64,000 nucleotides of DNA, taken from the NCBI GenBank assembly GCA_038030265.1, contig CM075938.1, positions 44,881,189 through 44,945,188 of the forward strand, read 5' to 3'. The notes under the pieces were generated by a model that saw only the letters and a list, made by a program, of their open reading frames with translations, was not told where the DNA came from and did no database searches. Shown in pieces: positions 37,871-49,500 of this stretch. The stretch comes from Corythucha ciliata. Taxonomy: Eukaryota; Arthropoda; Insecta; Hemiptera; Tingidae. A program made the translations under genes and the position numbers. The first letter of the stretch is position 1. The number at the start of each line of letters is the position of its first letter.

Positions 37871-39000
37871 TTTTAATTGATCACAATTTTATTAATTATT
37901 GATACAACCGTTCAAAACAATAAAAGATAATCTGTACAGATGTATTTGTTGATTTAGTCCTTAAGGTCAGTGACCGTCGAAGGACATTTTGTCATATCGC
38001 TATTGATGTTTGCAATATATATTACATATACATATTAGTGCTAATTGCGTATTAATTATTTGAGGTCATTAGCTAACTTATCTATAGTCGGATCGGTGAA
38101 AGAATGTGCGTGAAATTACCCTCTCTCTTTTCCCTAAACCCACATGACTTACCGCTACCATACCATCACCTGAGTGGAGCCTCTCCAATTTTATCGGTAA
38201 AACTCTCTGTTATTGGTTGCAGTTGTTTGATAATAAGTGGAGAAGTAGAGAACCACGTTAAGAGAGGGAAAAAGCGGGCTTATGGCCTCCCACCAATCAT
38301 GCACATTCTTTCGCCGATCCGACTATAGTTACAGTATATCAGGGGAGTTACTACAGCGTCTAGCCAAATAAAAATTTCCGCAAATGTTGGGTTTGCACGC
38401 GTATTGTCACTGTCAACATCCAGTAGATAAGCGTGAAGTAATTTTTTAAACGACCTTTGAGTGTGGCGTTCTCTAATTGTGTACGGTAGGCTTGAGTATA
38501 GAGACGGTCCCAACCACGGAAATTGTCTCAAAGAAATTTGAATATGATCTCGGTATAATGAAGCTCCTCCCTGCTGCAGCCGCTCTTGTTGCTTTCAATT
38601 TCGTGGTCTAGGCAAGGCTTAATTTTATTGAAATATATAAGTATTCGATAAACATAGATTACACGAGATGATAGGCATCCAAAACCATTGTACAATACTG
38701 CTGTAGGTGTTTCTTGCCGAGAGCGAGAGGTAGTGCGAATAATTGAATTTAGACATATTTTTGAATGCTTGAAGTCTGCATCATAAACTCCACCCCTGAA
38801 TGGAATACCACAAATAACGATACTATAGCATAGGGCGTAAAATAGTATAATACGATCCAAGGGCGGTATGATGCTCATTACGGTCGAGGGCGACGGGAAG
38901 TGCCCGAGGTGAAGCCGAGTGTTGTACGCTATTTTTTGTACAGCTAAAATACATAATTATTATAAAAATAATCATAAAACCCAGTCTTCAAAGCCCCGTT
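37871..39000. other. No recognised gene
   Basis: AT-rich. Minus-strand frames at 38280-38878 have no family resemblance that I can see. Confidence 0.35.
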
Positions 39001-39003
39001 CAG

Positions 39004-39122
39004 AAGCTATGTCCTATGTATCTGTGGAGTCGTCTACGCAACCAATAAAATTAATTCCTTCGAAAAATGAAGCAGTTTGATAGGTTGCACAGACTCCACA
39101 GACGCATAGCATATGGTTTGCT
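39004..39122. mobile_element. Foldback element about 120 bp
   Basis: Left arm CTATGTATCTGTGGAGTCGT and right arm (minus strand) CTATGCGTCTGTGGAGTCTG pair over about 40 nt, with CAACC/GGTTG continuing inward. Confidence 0.55.
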
Positions 39123-39419
39123 TAATAAACTGAAGTGAACACACACACACTCTAGCCAGCGAATGTAAGGATGACGTAGCTGATACAGAGAGAACTTTAA
39201 TCGCCTCTCAGCGTGAATTTACAGTGCTTATTTTTGTGTTTTTAAGGCTAACGTACAATTTAAAAACAAAATTAGGAAGAAGAATTTATAAAAAAACAAC
39301 TAAAGACCTAAAAGAAGACGCAGCAGGCTGATATTTTTCTTTACGCCCGGCGGGCGGAATGAACCTCATGTCGCCCGCTCAAGGCGGGCGAATTTCGAGT
39401 CTTTACGCCCGGCTGTACA

Positions 39420-40760
39420 AAAAACCATTTTCAGGTTCGTCGTGGAGAGAAATTTACGAAGTATTACTAAAAAGTGTAGCGATTTTCTTATTCTATTAAC
39501 TAGTTGGTTTATGTGCTCTTTCTATTTTGAAAAGCGGTCTAAAATAACCCCTAGGTATTTAACTGAGTCAACTCTTTCTGAGAGAAGATTGATAGGGCTG
39601 CCCCGCCTTTGTTGAGGAAAACGTCATATATTTAGTTTTTTGCAACATTTAATGCTAAACTATCATCATTAGACCATTTTTTAAGTAGCCTAAGGGCTTT
39701 ATCCGTGCTAACGTGCATCTGCGTCCAGCTATCACTACTTGATCTAAGCACTATGTCATCAGCAAATGCAGTGAACTTAACCCCAGCATCAATTTTAAAC
39801 AGGTCGTTTACGTAAACTAGGAATAAAATCGGACCTAATACCGAACCTTGTGGCACTTCAAACTGTTCTGGAGTTTCCCTGCTCGTAAAATCGTTCAATT
39901 GCACATGCTGGGACCTACCCGATAGATATGATTTGAACCATCTAATTACAACACAATCACCTAGACTTTCGAGTTTTTTTTTTTAAAGCCTGCCATGTTC
40001 CACTGTATCTCTAGGCCTTCGGTTAGATCCACAAAAACACTCAAAACCTGTTTACCACTATTAGGCACTTTTGATATGTGTGAAACAGCGCGGAACAAAG
40101 CATCCTCAAAGTCAAACTGAGATGGATGAAGATTATTATTTCCGAGATAGCTATACATATAATTGTTTTTACGATTTTTTCAATTAATTTGGAAAAGTTT
40201 GATAACAGCGAGATAGGCCTATAATTATCTGGATTGGTCTTTGCACCCTTATTCTTGTATAACCGCCGTACTTTTGCAATTTTTAGTGCATCAGGAAATG
40301 CTCCGTTCAGGAGACTGAAATTGATAATATGCGCCAGTGGCCAGTGGTGAACTTATATAGCTGGATAAATTCTTCATAAGCTCAGAAGAAATACCATCAG
40401 CTCCTGAACCAGTTTCCTCCCTTGATCGAATGTATACATTCATACACTTCAGCTGAATTGACCTGGGAAAAGCTCATTTTACATGCTACTTTCGGGGAAC
40501 TCTATATGTGATGAATCAAACTGAGGGAATTTTGCGTTTAGAGTCTTACCGATACATGAGAAAAAAGCATAAAGGCTATTGGCTATGTCTAGTGAATCGT
40601 CAACGTTAACTCCATCGGTTTATAGTTTCTTAGTGCTATCAGTAGAGCTGGAATTTCTCCCTACGGAGCTATTGATGGACTTCCATATTTTACTGACTGT
40701 GTCTGTCTGCTTTTTGAACTTGGTTGTAGAAGTAATCATGCTCAATTTTAAGCAAAGTTG
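39420..40760 (-). pseudogene. Degraded non-LTR retrotransposon reverse transcriptase
   Basis: High to low on the minus strand: YRPISLLS-like start followed by NNNLHPSQFDFEDALFRAV (about 40080-40200), VFVDLTEG (about 40020), PQGSVLGPILFLVYVNDL with FADD (about 39745-39860), and a thumb VDSVKYLGVILDRFSK (about 39535-39590). Stops and frameshifts separate them. The third RT remnant in the window, and by its wording a different lineage from 31800-34230. Confidence 0.78.
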
Positions 40761-40769
40761 ATGAAATTA

Positions 40770-41110
40770 GGGAAAAGGGCTAATTCACGGCTAAAATACA
40801 GAGACATTCTAATTCATGGCTAAGGGTGCGTTTATCAATGCACTTATTCTACAGACAAAGCTGAAATAAGTCTGGTTGCTATGGGCCTTTTTGTAATCAG
40901 TAATGTAAAGTTATCCGAGAGATCACTATTCCATGAGATATCCAGTGATTGATAAACCCATCCTGAAAGTGATAATTTGCGGATAAAAATTGAGAAAAAG
41001 CGCTGATTCGCGGTTAAAATTGTGGAAAAGTACTCATTCGCGGGTATAATTGTGAAAACGCTAATTCGTGGAAAATGGAGGCATATTCTTGTCTAGAATT
41101 GAGAAAAAGC
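40770..41110. repeat. Minisatellite family A array interrupted by a MITE
   Basis: A-rich family A units flank an inverted-repeat element at 40823-40963. The units resume after it (AAAATTGAGAAAAAGCGCTGATTCGCGG). Confidence 0.55.
40823..40963. mobile_element. 141-bp MITE inside a family A array
   Basis: Inverted ends GGGTGCGTTTATCAAT.CACT and AGTGATTGATAAACCCATCC. Confidence 0.6.
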
Positions 41111-42592
41111 TAAAATTCAACGTCATGTAAACATTATATTTCTCGTTTATTTAGAGACTATGGGTCCTTTGGGACTACGTGGTCATAGAGATTTCAGCCC
41201 CGGGCCGTGATATAGGTGTAGGCCCACCACTGCTCGTCCTCCCTAACTCTACGCCATTGATTGAGTTGATCGTTCATATGATAAGTAGAGAGAGTGTGGA
41301 AATCACACCACTCGGATCTCACAATTTTAACTTAAACGGCCAAATATAATTAAATCACACACGATTCTTGGCCTATCATGATAGCTGCAACTCGTAGCCG
41401 ATTGCTATACCTTTTTATAGAATGTTTATAGAATGAGGAGACTAAGAAAGTAATCAAAATAGGAGGGTAATAAAACGAGTTTGAAATCCTGTATGAATCG
41501 GATTGATTGGGCTCGCCTATAGGGAGTTGATACGAAAGGTAAATAAATGAGAAAGTACAAGGAACAACATTGAGCACTTGTGTTAACACATACACACCGA
41601 ATTTCACTGTTCGGAATGTCTATCGAGAAATATGTAAGAAGCAACAACAAATTTTTACAATAATAGCGTACCTCATCGGGTGCACGGATTGGAAAAATCG
41701 AAGTGAATTTCGTCGAAAGCATTGAGAGTTGAGCGTCTTATAGTCATAACCAAGGTCAATTTCCCGGAAGCTTTCGAAAAGCCGTGGAATCAAGGAGAAT
41801 GTTACGAGAAAATACGGGAACATGATCGGGTCGAAGACGACTTCGCCTTCAAAACAACGACATATAGGAGCATCAACAGAACCAGTGAATTATTAATAAT
41901 TGATTTGTGAGTGTTTTGTTATTTAACTCTCTGGGTTTTCTCACATGACGGCATATCTGGGGGTCTATTCTCTAACAAAAAGCGTGTGTCTATGTGCCAT
42001 GTGTCTATTTCATTCATTTATTTGAAGAAAATTAATGAAATTAACATATGGCTGATACAAAGCTATTGCTTCGGAGTTAGAGAATAGGCCCCCAGGATTG
42101 TGCCTTCTTCCCGCCACTGGCTTTATGCCCTGAAGGTTTCCAGGCCCGGAGCCGGATCTAAAATATTGTACGCCTCCCCTAGCTCTTCCGCTCCAAGTTT
42201 TCGGCCTGAGTACGACCGTTCATAGTGAAAAATAGACAGCTTTTGGTCGTTTGGTCAAGAATTGGCCTGTTTCCCAGGTTCAAATGATAAATAACATTGC
42301 CCCCAAAAAATATTGTGACCCAACAAAATTGCACGTTTGTCTCGCTGCCATTGTAATTTAGCTGAGAAACAGGAAATTTTGCCAAATATTATTACCTAAT
42401 CGGCCCTGATAATCGAAATTCTACCCGTCATTGTCTATTTAGTTCTATATTTCGCCGCCTAGCTCATAAAACTGCGGGTTTCGCCCACACAAAGAGCCAG
42501 AAAAATTAGCCCGGATTCCGGATTGAGAAAAAGGAAGGCAATTTTCTGAAAAGCGTGATGAAAAAAAAAATGCCTTTGATGACCAGCATGTT
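41111..42592. other. Region 3' of OATP gene 2, no gene recognised apart from a MITE
   Basis: Several short minus-strand frames at 41350-41823 and 42179-42385 lack family resemblance. The only structured feature is the inverted-repeat element at 41959-42093. Confidence 0.35.
41959..42093. mobile_element. 135-bp MITE with GGGGGYCTATTCTCTAAC ends
   Basis: Inverted ends GGGGGTCTATTCTCTAAC and GTTAGAGAATAGGCCCCC. The end motif resembles the 24957-25070 foldback (CCCCTATTCTGTAAC). Confidence 0.6.
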
Positions 42593-43499
42593 TTAATTAA
42601 TTTGATCCGCAACGTCGTCTTTTTTAAGAAGATTATTCTCATCGACAGCATGATTGTTCTCCTTTTTCTTTTCGTATTTCGTTTCATTGTCTTCGTACAA
42701 CTCTAACGAGCCCACGTTTCGAACGACTCCGATGTCGAGTAGCATACCCAGAAATAGGAAAACTGAAAAATAGGGGTGGGGGAGCAGAGGGTGAGCAGCA
42801 GTTGTTTTAGATTAAAAAGCGTCTTATAACAGCTATAGTATACCAGCTGAGGAGAAATTGAGGTAGTATCTCTGCTGTTGACCTGAATACAGCCAGCAAT
42901 TTCCACTTTCGCCGCAGTCAAAGTCCCAAATGAGGCACGACTTGTCTAGAAGGACGCCGAAAAAAATGGGCGCAGGCACGAATGTAGCTATGCAGAGCAG
43001 AACCTCAATGAAGGCGATTGACATGGATTTGTCTTCGGATGAGACGGATCTGCGTGGGAGAACATGAACGATAAAATATGAATGAAAAAAACACGAGATG
43101 AGCCTAGCGATTACACCTGTACTGAATGATCGTATTTCCAGATCTTCCAGTTGATCCCAGAAACGATAAGATGGACAGTAAGACTAGGAAGTATGCGAAA
43201 TCGTTGCCGCATTGAGCGGGACACATTCCTTTCACCGCTGATCCTCCTTCGAGGCAGCTGCAATTGCTATAAATCTGTAAGAAAAAATTAAAATTGATCG
43301 GAAGCTTGGGTTGATTTTATTTAAATTTTTACCGTTTTATCGTCTATTATTCTGGTGGTAGTGCAACCAGCATAGCAGGGAGAATAGAAAGACACAGTGC
43401 CGTCTTCTGAACACACGGGGTCGTAGGGGGCCGTTGCCATACAATTGCAACCAACGTTACATTCAAAAGTCGCGTTCCAGCTGAAAAACAAACCCCCCC

Positions 43500-43536
<37 letters not shown>

Positions 43537-46500
43537 AGCCCCGATAAGTTTGCTCGACAATATAAAAAGTCACCGAAAATCACCTGCCGTCCGTTTCAAA
43601 AACTCCTTGCATATCGTCGCGATGACAAGTCAAAAAAGCGAAACAAATATGGGCAATGACGTCACCCGCTTCGGTTATGACGTTCCAAATGGCAAGATTT
43701 TTGGCTTTCGGCTTGAACTTGGATACTACAGCGCCTGCGCTGAGAATACCGATGGCCGGAAAAATTAAACCAATGACACCTTTAACGGAAAAGGCTTTAC
43801 AGTCCTGGTTTTTTACATTGCGAATTAGTGAAAATCACCAGAAATTATATTGGTTACTGAAGCGCTTTTCCTAAATTGAGTTTCGATGTACTTTGGCATA
43901 AAAAGCCAGTATCCCATGCATCCGAAAATATAAAAGACGGAGCTGAGTGAATTGTACAAGAAGACCTTATTTTTTATGAGTCTCATAATTACAGCTATGA
44001 AGTCTGTGGAACGCTCCAAACACTCACTTGAAAATTGTAATTTACTTATCCAAAATATTAAAATAAATTACCTTTGAATGACGATTTTTTCTTCTTGGGA
44101 ATTACTTCTGCATTGGCTTCGATTCTCCTTTGGGCTTCCCTAGGTAAAATCCTCGGGAAAAACGCTATAGTCAGTGCTAGGGCGAACTGTATAATTCCCA
44201 ACGGAATCCATCCTGCAGTTTAAAACGGAATAATCCGATTGGATTATAAGCTGAGGAATGGACAATTTAAATAGAAAATTTTACCCTTGTACCACGCTCC
44301 AATCCATCTTGGGTCGCTATTGTCAAAAGGAGGAACCACGTTTGGGTCGTGATAAAAACTAAGCGTATAGGAAGCCAAAATGTAGCCAACAGTTGGTCCG
44401 ATGTAATGGAAACATTCAGAAATTGCTGTACATTGAGGACGAGTTATTATTTTGATGAGTGTGAAATAATTTCGAGAATTGTACCGAATAAGAAAGGAAA
44501 TTTTGATTTCACTACATTGTCGTCGAGGTAAGCCGCACCCAGCGTGTAGTGCGCTGAACAACCGACTCCAATCGACAGTTGTGCGACGACCATGATGGCG
44601 AAAGAGACCAACCCTTCGGAGCTGATGTTACAATCTTCGTCTTCGATCCAGCTAGCACCAACGCATTGCGATCTGTCTGGAACCAAAATATGACATATAA
44701 GCCCGTAAATCACGCAAAAGTAAACTACGTAAGAAAGAGAGAGAGAAGGTAAAAGTTGAATGAATCACTTTGAGTGTTGTTGAGAGTCACCCATGGAGTG
44801 CTGTCGCTGCCCGACCCGTAGATCATGTGAGGAAGGTACCTCAAATAACAGGCTCCGGCGGCTAGAGCCGAAAACGAAGCCACCCACTTCGTTTTGTGCT
44901 TCGATCCTCCAAAATACGCAATGAACATTATAGAAAATATCGCTCCGAAATCTCCAGAACTTGATATGATGCCTGAAAATACGTCTCAAAAGTTTGGTTC
45001 GAATTATTCATTTCTGAACGGAAAAAACCTGTGTAACTGCTAGGAAGCCTGAATCGTTTTTCCACCGTGCTGATAGATCCAACGTAGTAGGCTGCAACTA
45101 CAGTTTGCATCATTCCCAGAAGGCCGAAAATCATTATGAATACTTTTTTGTTGGCCAATTTCTGAATCCAGTCGGGGTTGTACACTCCAAGACCGCATCT
45201 TGTCAATTCCTCAATGTCGGCTTTCGATCAATGAAAGAGAAAGACACAACAAATATTTAGTCAACTTTTTAAAAACAATCGAAAATTAATGAGGATTATG
45301 AAGTCAGCTAAATTAGTCTGGAAACTAAATTTTCTGACAATTTGATCAGAAATGTGGAGATTTTTTACTCGAAAATCATCGCATCAGCTAGGAATCTGGA
45401 AATTTTGACCACACGGGCAAACTGGCCCCAGAAGCATATTATTAAGGTTCAAAGGTTGACATTTTGTACATAGAAACACACTGGTATTAGTGGGATTGTG
45501 AACTGGCTCAAAATCCTGTTACAATGTGTTCAAGAACTGTAAGTTTAACTAAACCCGTCTATGTAAGCCCTTAAAACGGGATACTCGTCACAATGTGCTC
45601 CAAAAAACTGGTTACCTACTATTTCGACCCATCTACACTTTGTGGGAAAAACGGCTATAAATGAAAAAAAAAGCACTAATTCACGTCTGAAATTGAGAAG
45701 GTAACGCCAATTCACGGCTACAATGGAGAAAAACGCTATTTCGCGGCTAAAATTGAGAAAAACGTTAATTCCCGGCTGAATTTACTATTCGCTAATGAAA
45801 TTATTCTGGAACTTTGGGTAAGCTGCAGTTTGTGACTGATGACGCAGTGGCGTGGAGTTTGGGGGGGGGGAGGTGGGCCATAGCCCACCCAACCGGAGTA
45901 TTGGGTGGGCAAAAGTATGTTTGCTTCCCTTCCCCCACCGTATTTTCATTGCATTCTCGATAAAGTCATCCACCAAAGGTTATTGTTCAGCGGCTATAAT
46001 AGTCTTACAAAAGTTGGGAGGTGAAAGGTGATAATACACTTCAATCATCAGAAATAAAAAAAAATTCTAGAACTACGGCAACTGGCGGATACAATAAAGA
46101 GGGGGCAATTTCCCGTTCCTTAAAATGCCCTATTTACCCGTGTACTCCTGTGTTTCCTGGTAAAAAAAAAGGTGAGGTAATATCTTGGTTGAGAGAATCA
46201 ACAGTTCCCTAAATGTAATAGGGAAGATTTCGGATGAAAATGGACTTTTCTTAAGGTACCTGTATGCATAGTCAGTTCTTAGACTGAATTCCTACTCGTT
46301 TTCGAGTCAAAGTACTAATATTATTTGGGTAAATTGACTCATCTTTGTGCGTAATTGAACGGTTTTAGGGCTAAATAGCCAGTCTAAGCGGCAAAATTAC
46401 CAGTTTTTAACCAAATTTTATCAAAAAACGGATTTTTGGTAATAAATCAGTAGAGCGCATGGGCCAAGTGGTTTCTGGGTCAAAATATCAATATAAAATG

Positions 46501-49500
46501 TTAATTTATGTAGTCAAATAATTAGTTTCAGGGTCTAAGTTGGCCAGATTTGACAATTTTCGCTATTCGAAAGTGTCTATAGGGACAGATATTAATTTTA
46601 AAACGTCTGTAATAGAGCCAACATTGCGGTTTCTGGGCCATGAAAAATCGTCCAAAGCCAACACCAAGGCAAAATGTTCGGTTTTCGGCGCTGACGACCC
46701 GTTATATATAGAGGCGTTTTGGCAGGGACCGGAAAATTGAACCTACAAATTCCGTTCCTACATCCATGAACATGAAACGTGAAAATCCCTATTTTTCCAT
46801 ATTTAAGCTTTTCGGGGCCCCCCTCGAACGGTTGCCTGGGGCGGCCCGCCCCTGTCGCCTCTACCTCGGTACGCTACTGCTCAGAAAGCCCGTGCCCGGA
46901 TAGAGAGTCCCACCCTTTCGACGGCTCTTGGCTTTCCACGGTAATCTCCATCTAAGCCTTCTAATGATGATAATGATTAGTAGGAATCAGACATCAAGGG
47001 GACAAACAGGTGGAAATAACGAAAGAAGAAAGGGGGTTTCTAACACCGTTGACCCGTTGGAAAAACCCACAGTCTAAATCTGCGGTTCTGGGGCCGTGTT
47101 CCGAAGCCGTGTGAAAATGGCACAAAAAGCGGTTGCTATGGAGGGATAATGTTATTTCTTATTCGGCGTCCTGCACTGCAAGTCCATGGGAAATGGGTGG
47201 TTATAGGGGGAGAGATTTGGGACACGACACAGGGAAGTAGCGACGGAGCTCCCGAGGGTTGCGCCGCCTGCGCCTGCCACCCGGATGAGGAGCGACTGGA
47301 CTTGGGAAGGAAGATACGGATTCGAGTTAGTACGAGAGAGGAATTCAGGGTGCAAGAGGGAAACATGAATTGCTTCACAGATGGGTCCAAGTTGGAATCG
47401 GGAATGACAGGATCTGCGTTCTGGATACCGGAGTTTGAAGGTGGGGATTGTAGGTCCCTAGGAAAGTTGGCCAGGGGTTTTCAGACAGAGGTCGTGGCGA
47501 TAAATGACTGTGTCCTGGAGCTAATTAGGAATCATGTGAGGCTTAGGGAAGTGGTGATCTACGCGGACAGCCGCGCAGCCCTGGGGGCGGTGGCCAGACC
47601 GGTGGTAGAGTCGGCCTTGGTGGCGGGGCATCACAAGGCTACAGGAAATGGGTAATGAAGTGACCCTCGCGTGGATCCCTGGACACAGGGGATACGAGGG
47701 GAATGAGAAAGCTCATGAAATGGTGAAAAAGGGGGCAAATAAAGAAGTATGGGGACCTGAGCCGATTATTGCGGTGGAATCCACCTCCTTATATCGGTTG
47801 TCCCTCTGTGAATGCTCCTCTCCAAACTTTACAAACTAATTTTAAAGCTTTTTTTGTATCGAAATTAAAGTTATTTCGGACTTGTAGTTTTATAAACAAC
47901 AGTGACATGGTGCTTTATGTGTCGTGAGAAAAAGAAACTGCCACGGAGAGGGAATCGAACCCGGACACCGTATCTCCGGTACGGCTCTTAGACCACCAAG
48001 ACACCGCGGCCACCAGGAACTATTCAACTCCGGGCCATCTCTTTCCCCCACGACAACACCATGTTTTGTTTGCTCGGTCCCGATTTCCGTGCTATTCATG
48101 TATATAGAGTAAGTTGCTGATGAGGGATCACTGTTGTGCCCGAAATGCATTCGACGATTAAAGGTGACTGCAAAGTAATTGGTTGTAGTTAGTTCGTAAA
48201 GTTTGGAGAGGAGGATTATTGCGGTCTCCAAGACAGTGGGGAGAGCCCAGATAAAGGATTGGGCGGATAGGGAGCCACCAGGAGTTAGAATAGCCTATCA
48301 GCTTGTCCTGTCGGCAAGCGAGGGCGTGCATGCGAGAATGGGTCAGGGAGGCGACGATGTGGCTGCTATCACAAATTAGAGGGAGTTGTAGGGATGTTTA
48401 CAGGCCACTTTGCGCTACGTAAGCACCTCCACGTAATGGGAATGGTGGCACACCCGATGTGTCGGGGCTGCGAGTTGGAAGAGGAATCGGCTATGCACTT
48501 TGTAGGGGAGTGTGAGAGGTATGCGGCTACTCGTTTCCGCATTTTCGGGACAGATAGGTTGCCAGGCATCACATTCTCGAGGGCCGGGGGGGTCCGAGTC
48601 CTTCAGTTTGTGAATGCCGTAGATAGGTTTGCGGATCCGCATTAGGCTTTTCCGAGTCCGACCCTATAGGGGCATGCCAGAGAAACCCGCGGGCCCAGAC
48701 TGCGGTTCTGGCCTGTCCAAAAAATCCGAACGTGTATGGCTTATTGCTATTGAAAGAAGAAAGCCAATTCTCGCGCTAATTGTGTCTCCTCAATGCTAAA
48801 ATTGACAAAACGCTCTAATTTGCGGATACATTTGAGAAAACCCACTAGTTCACGGATAAAATTGTGAAAAGACGCTCATTCGCTTCTAAAATGAAGAAAA
48901 AGCGTAATTCGCGGCTAAACTTGACAAAAAGCACTCTTTCGCAGCTTATATTGTCGAAAAACGCCAATACTTGGATCACCATAAAAAAATCCCTACTCTA
49001 ATTCGCGACTAAAATAGAGTAAAAGCTGTCATTTGCGGTAAAAATGAAGAAATTATTCGTGGCTGAAATTGGGAAAAGCTCTAATTCGTGGCAAACATTG
49101 AGGAGAAGTCCTGATTGGCGTCGAAATTTGGGAAAAGAACATGGAATTAAAACGCCGATGGGCAAAGTTGCTCATTTTTCAAGCATTGGGTTTTCTTAAA
49201 GAGGGCTCTTCCACGATATCATTGCTCATATTAAATTTTAAAATCAATCAAAATGTGCCCGTCCCTCAAGTGCTTCTCAAGTAATCTAATATTACGTTAT
49301 TTCCCCTCGCACCACCCATCCTCTCCTGAAGAATTTGGAATTTTATTTTAAAATCACAATCAGGCTGCAACTATACCGTTTACATACTTCTACTGTCTAC
49401 GTGCGACGAAAATATGACCAGAAAACGTTCTATTTCGCGGTTATTTGAACTAGAAAAGTGGGGACCGACTCTTTTACTCCACGAGGGCAATAAAACCTGA

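Larger units (their letters stand above)
47776..48213. mobile_element. 438-bp inserted element with tRNA-like and hammerhead-like segments
   Basis: The 12-bp duplication GATTATTGCGGT at 47764-47775 and 48214-48225 marks the insertion, and the host RNase H frame reads through when one copy and the insert are removed. Inverted copies of CCTCTCCAAACTTTAC lie at about 47815 and at the right end (about 48197-48212). Inside are a tRNA-like block (minus strand, 47940-48010) and a hammerhead-like core (plus strand, 48113-48155). A non-autonomous retroelement (SINE, Penelope-like or retrozyme-like) is more likely than a DNA transposon, because the duplication is long. Confidence 0.65.
47170..48645 (+). 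pseudogene. Non-LTR retrotransposon 3' fragment (RNase H and C-terminal zinc knuckle), interrupted
   Basis: Plus strand: RNase H start CFTDGSKLESGMTGSAFWIP (about 47370-47430), DSRAALGAV (about 47565), then after a one-frame shift IPGHRGYEGNEKAHEM (about 47672-47720). The frame is broken at 47775 by a 438-bp insertion and resumes exactly at 48226. The C-terminus keeps a knuckle (CRGCELEEESAMHFVGEC, about 48460-48515). No RT domain remains. It lies antisense in the proposed first intron of OATP gene 2. Confidence 0.78.

Noticed and set aside
38104..38878. Plus- and minus-strand frames between repeats
   Set aside because: No recognisable domain, signal peptide or consistent splice pattern.
43445..43768. 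107-aa plus-strand frame
   Set aside because: Crosses a 35-A homopolymer and lies antisense to OATP gene 2 exons.
47940..48010. Functional tRNA-Ser gene
   Set aside because: T stem has too few pairs and position 33 is C; it is part of a repeated-type insertion, so kept only as tRNA-like.
48113..48155. Hammerhead as a certain call
   Set aside because: Stem I is four pairs with a G-U and stem III two pairs; kept as a candidate with low confidence.
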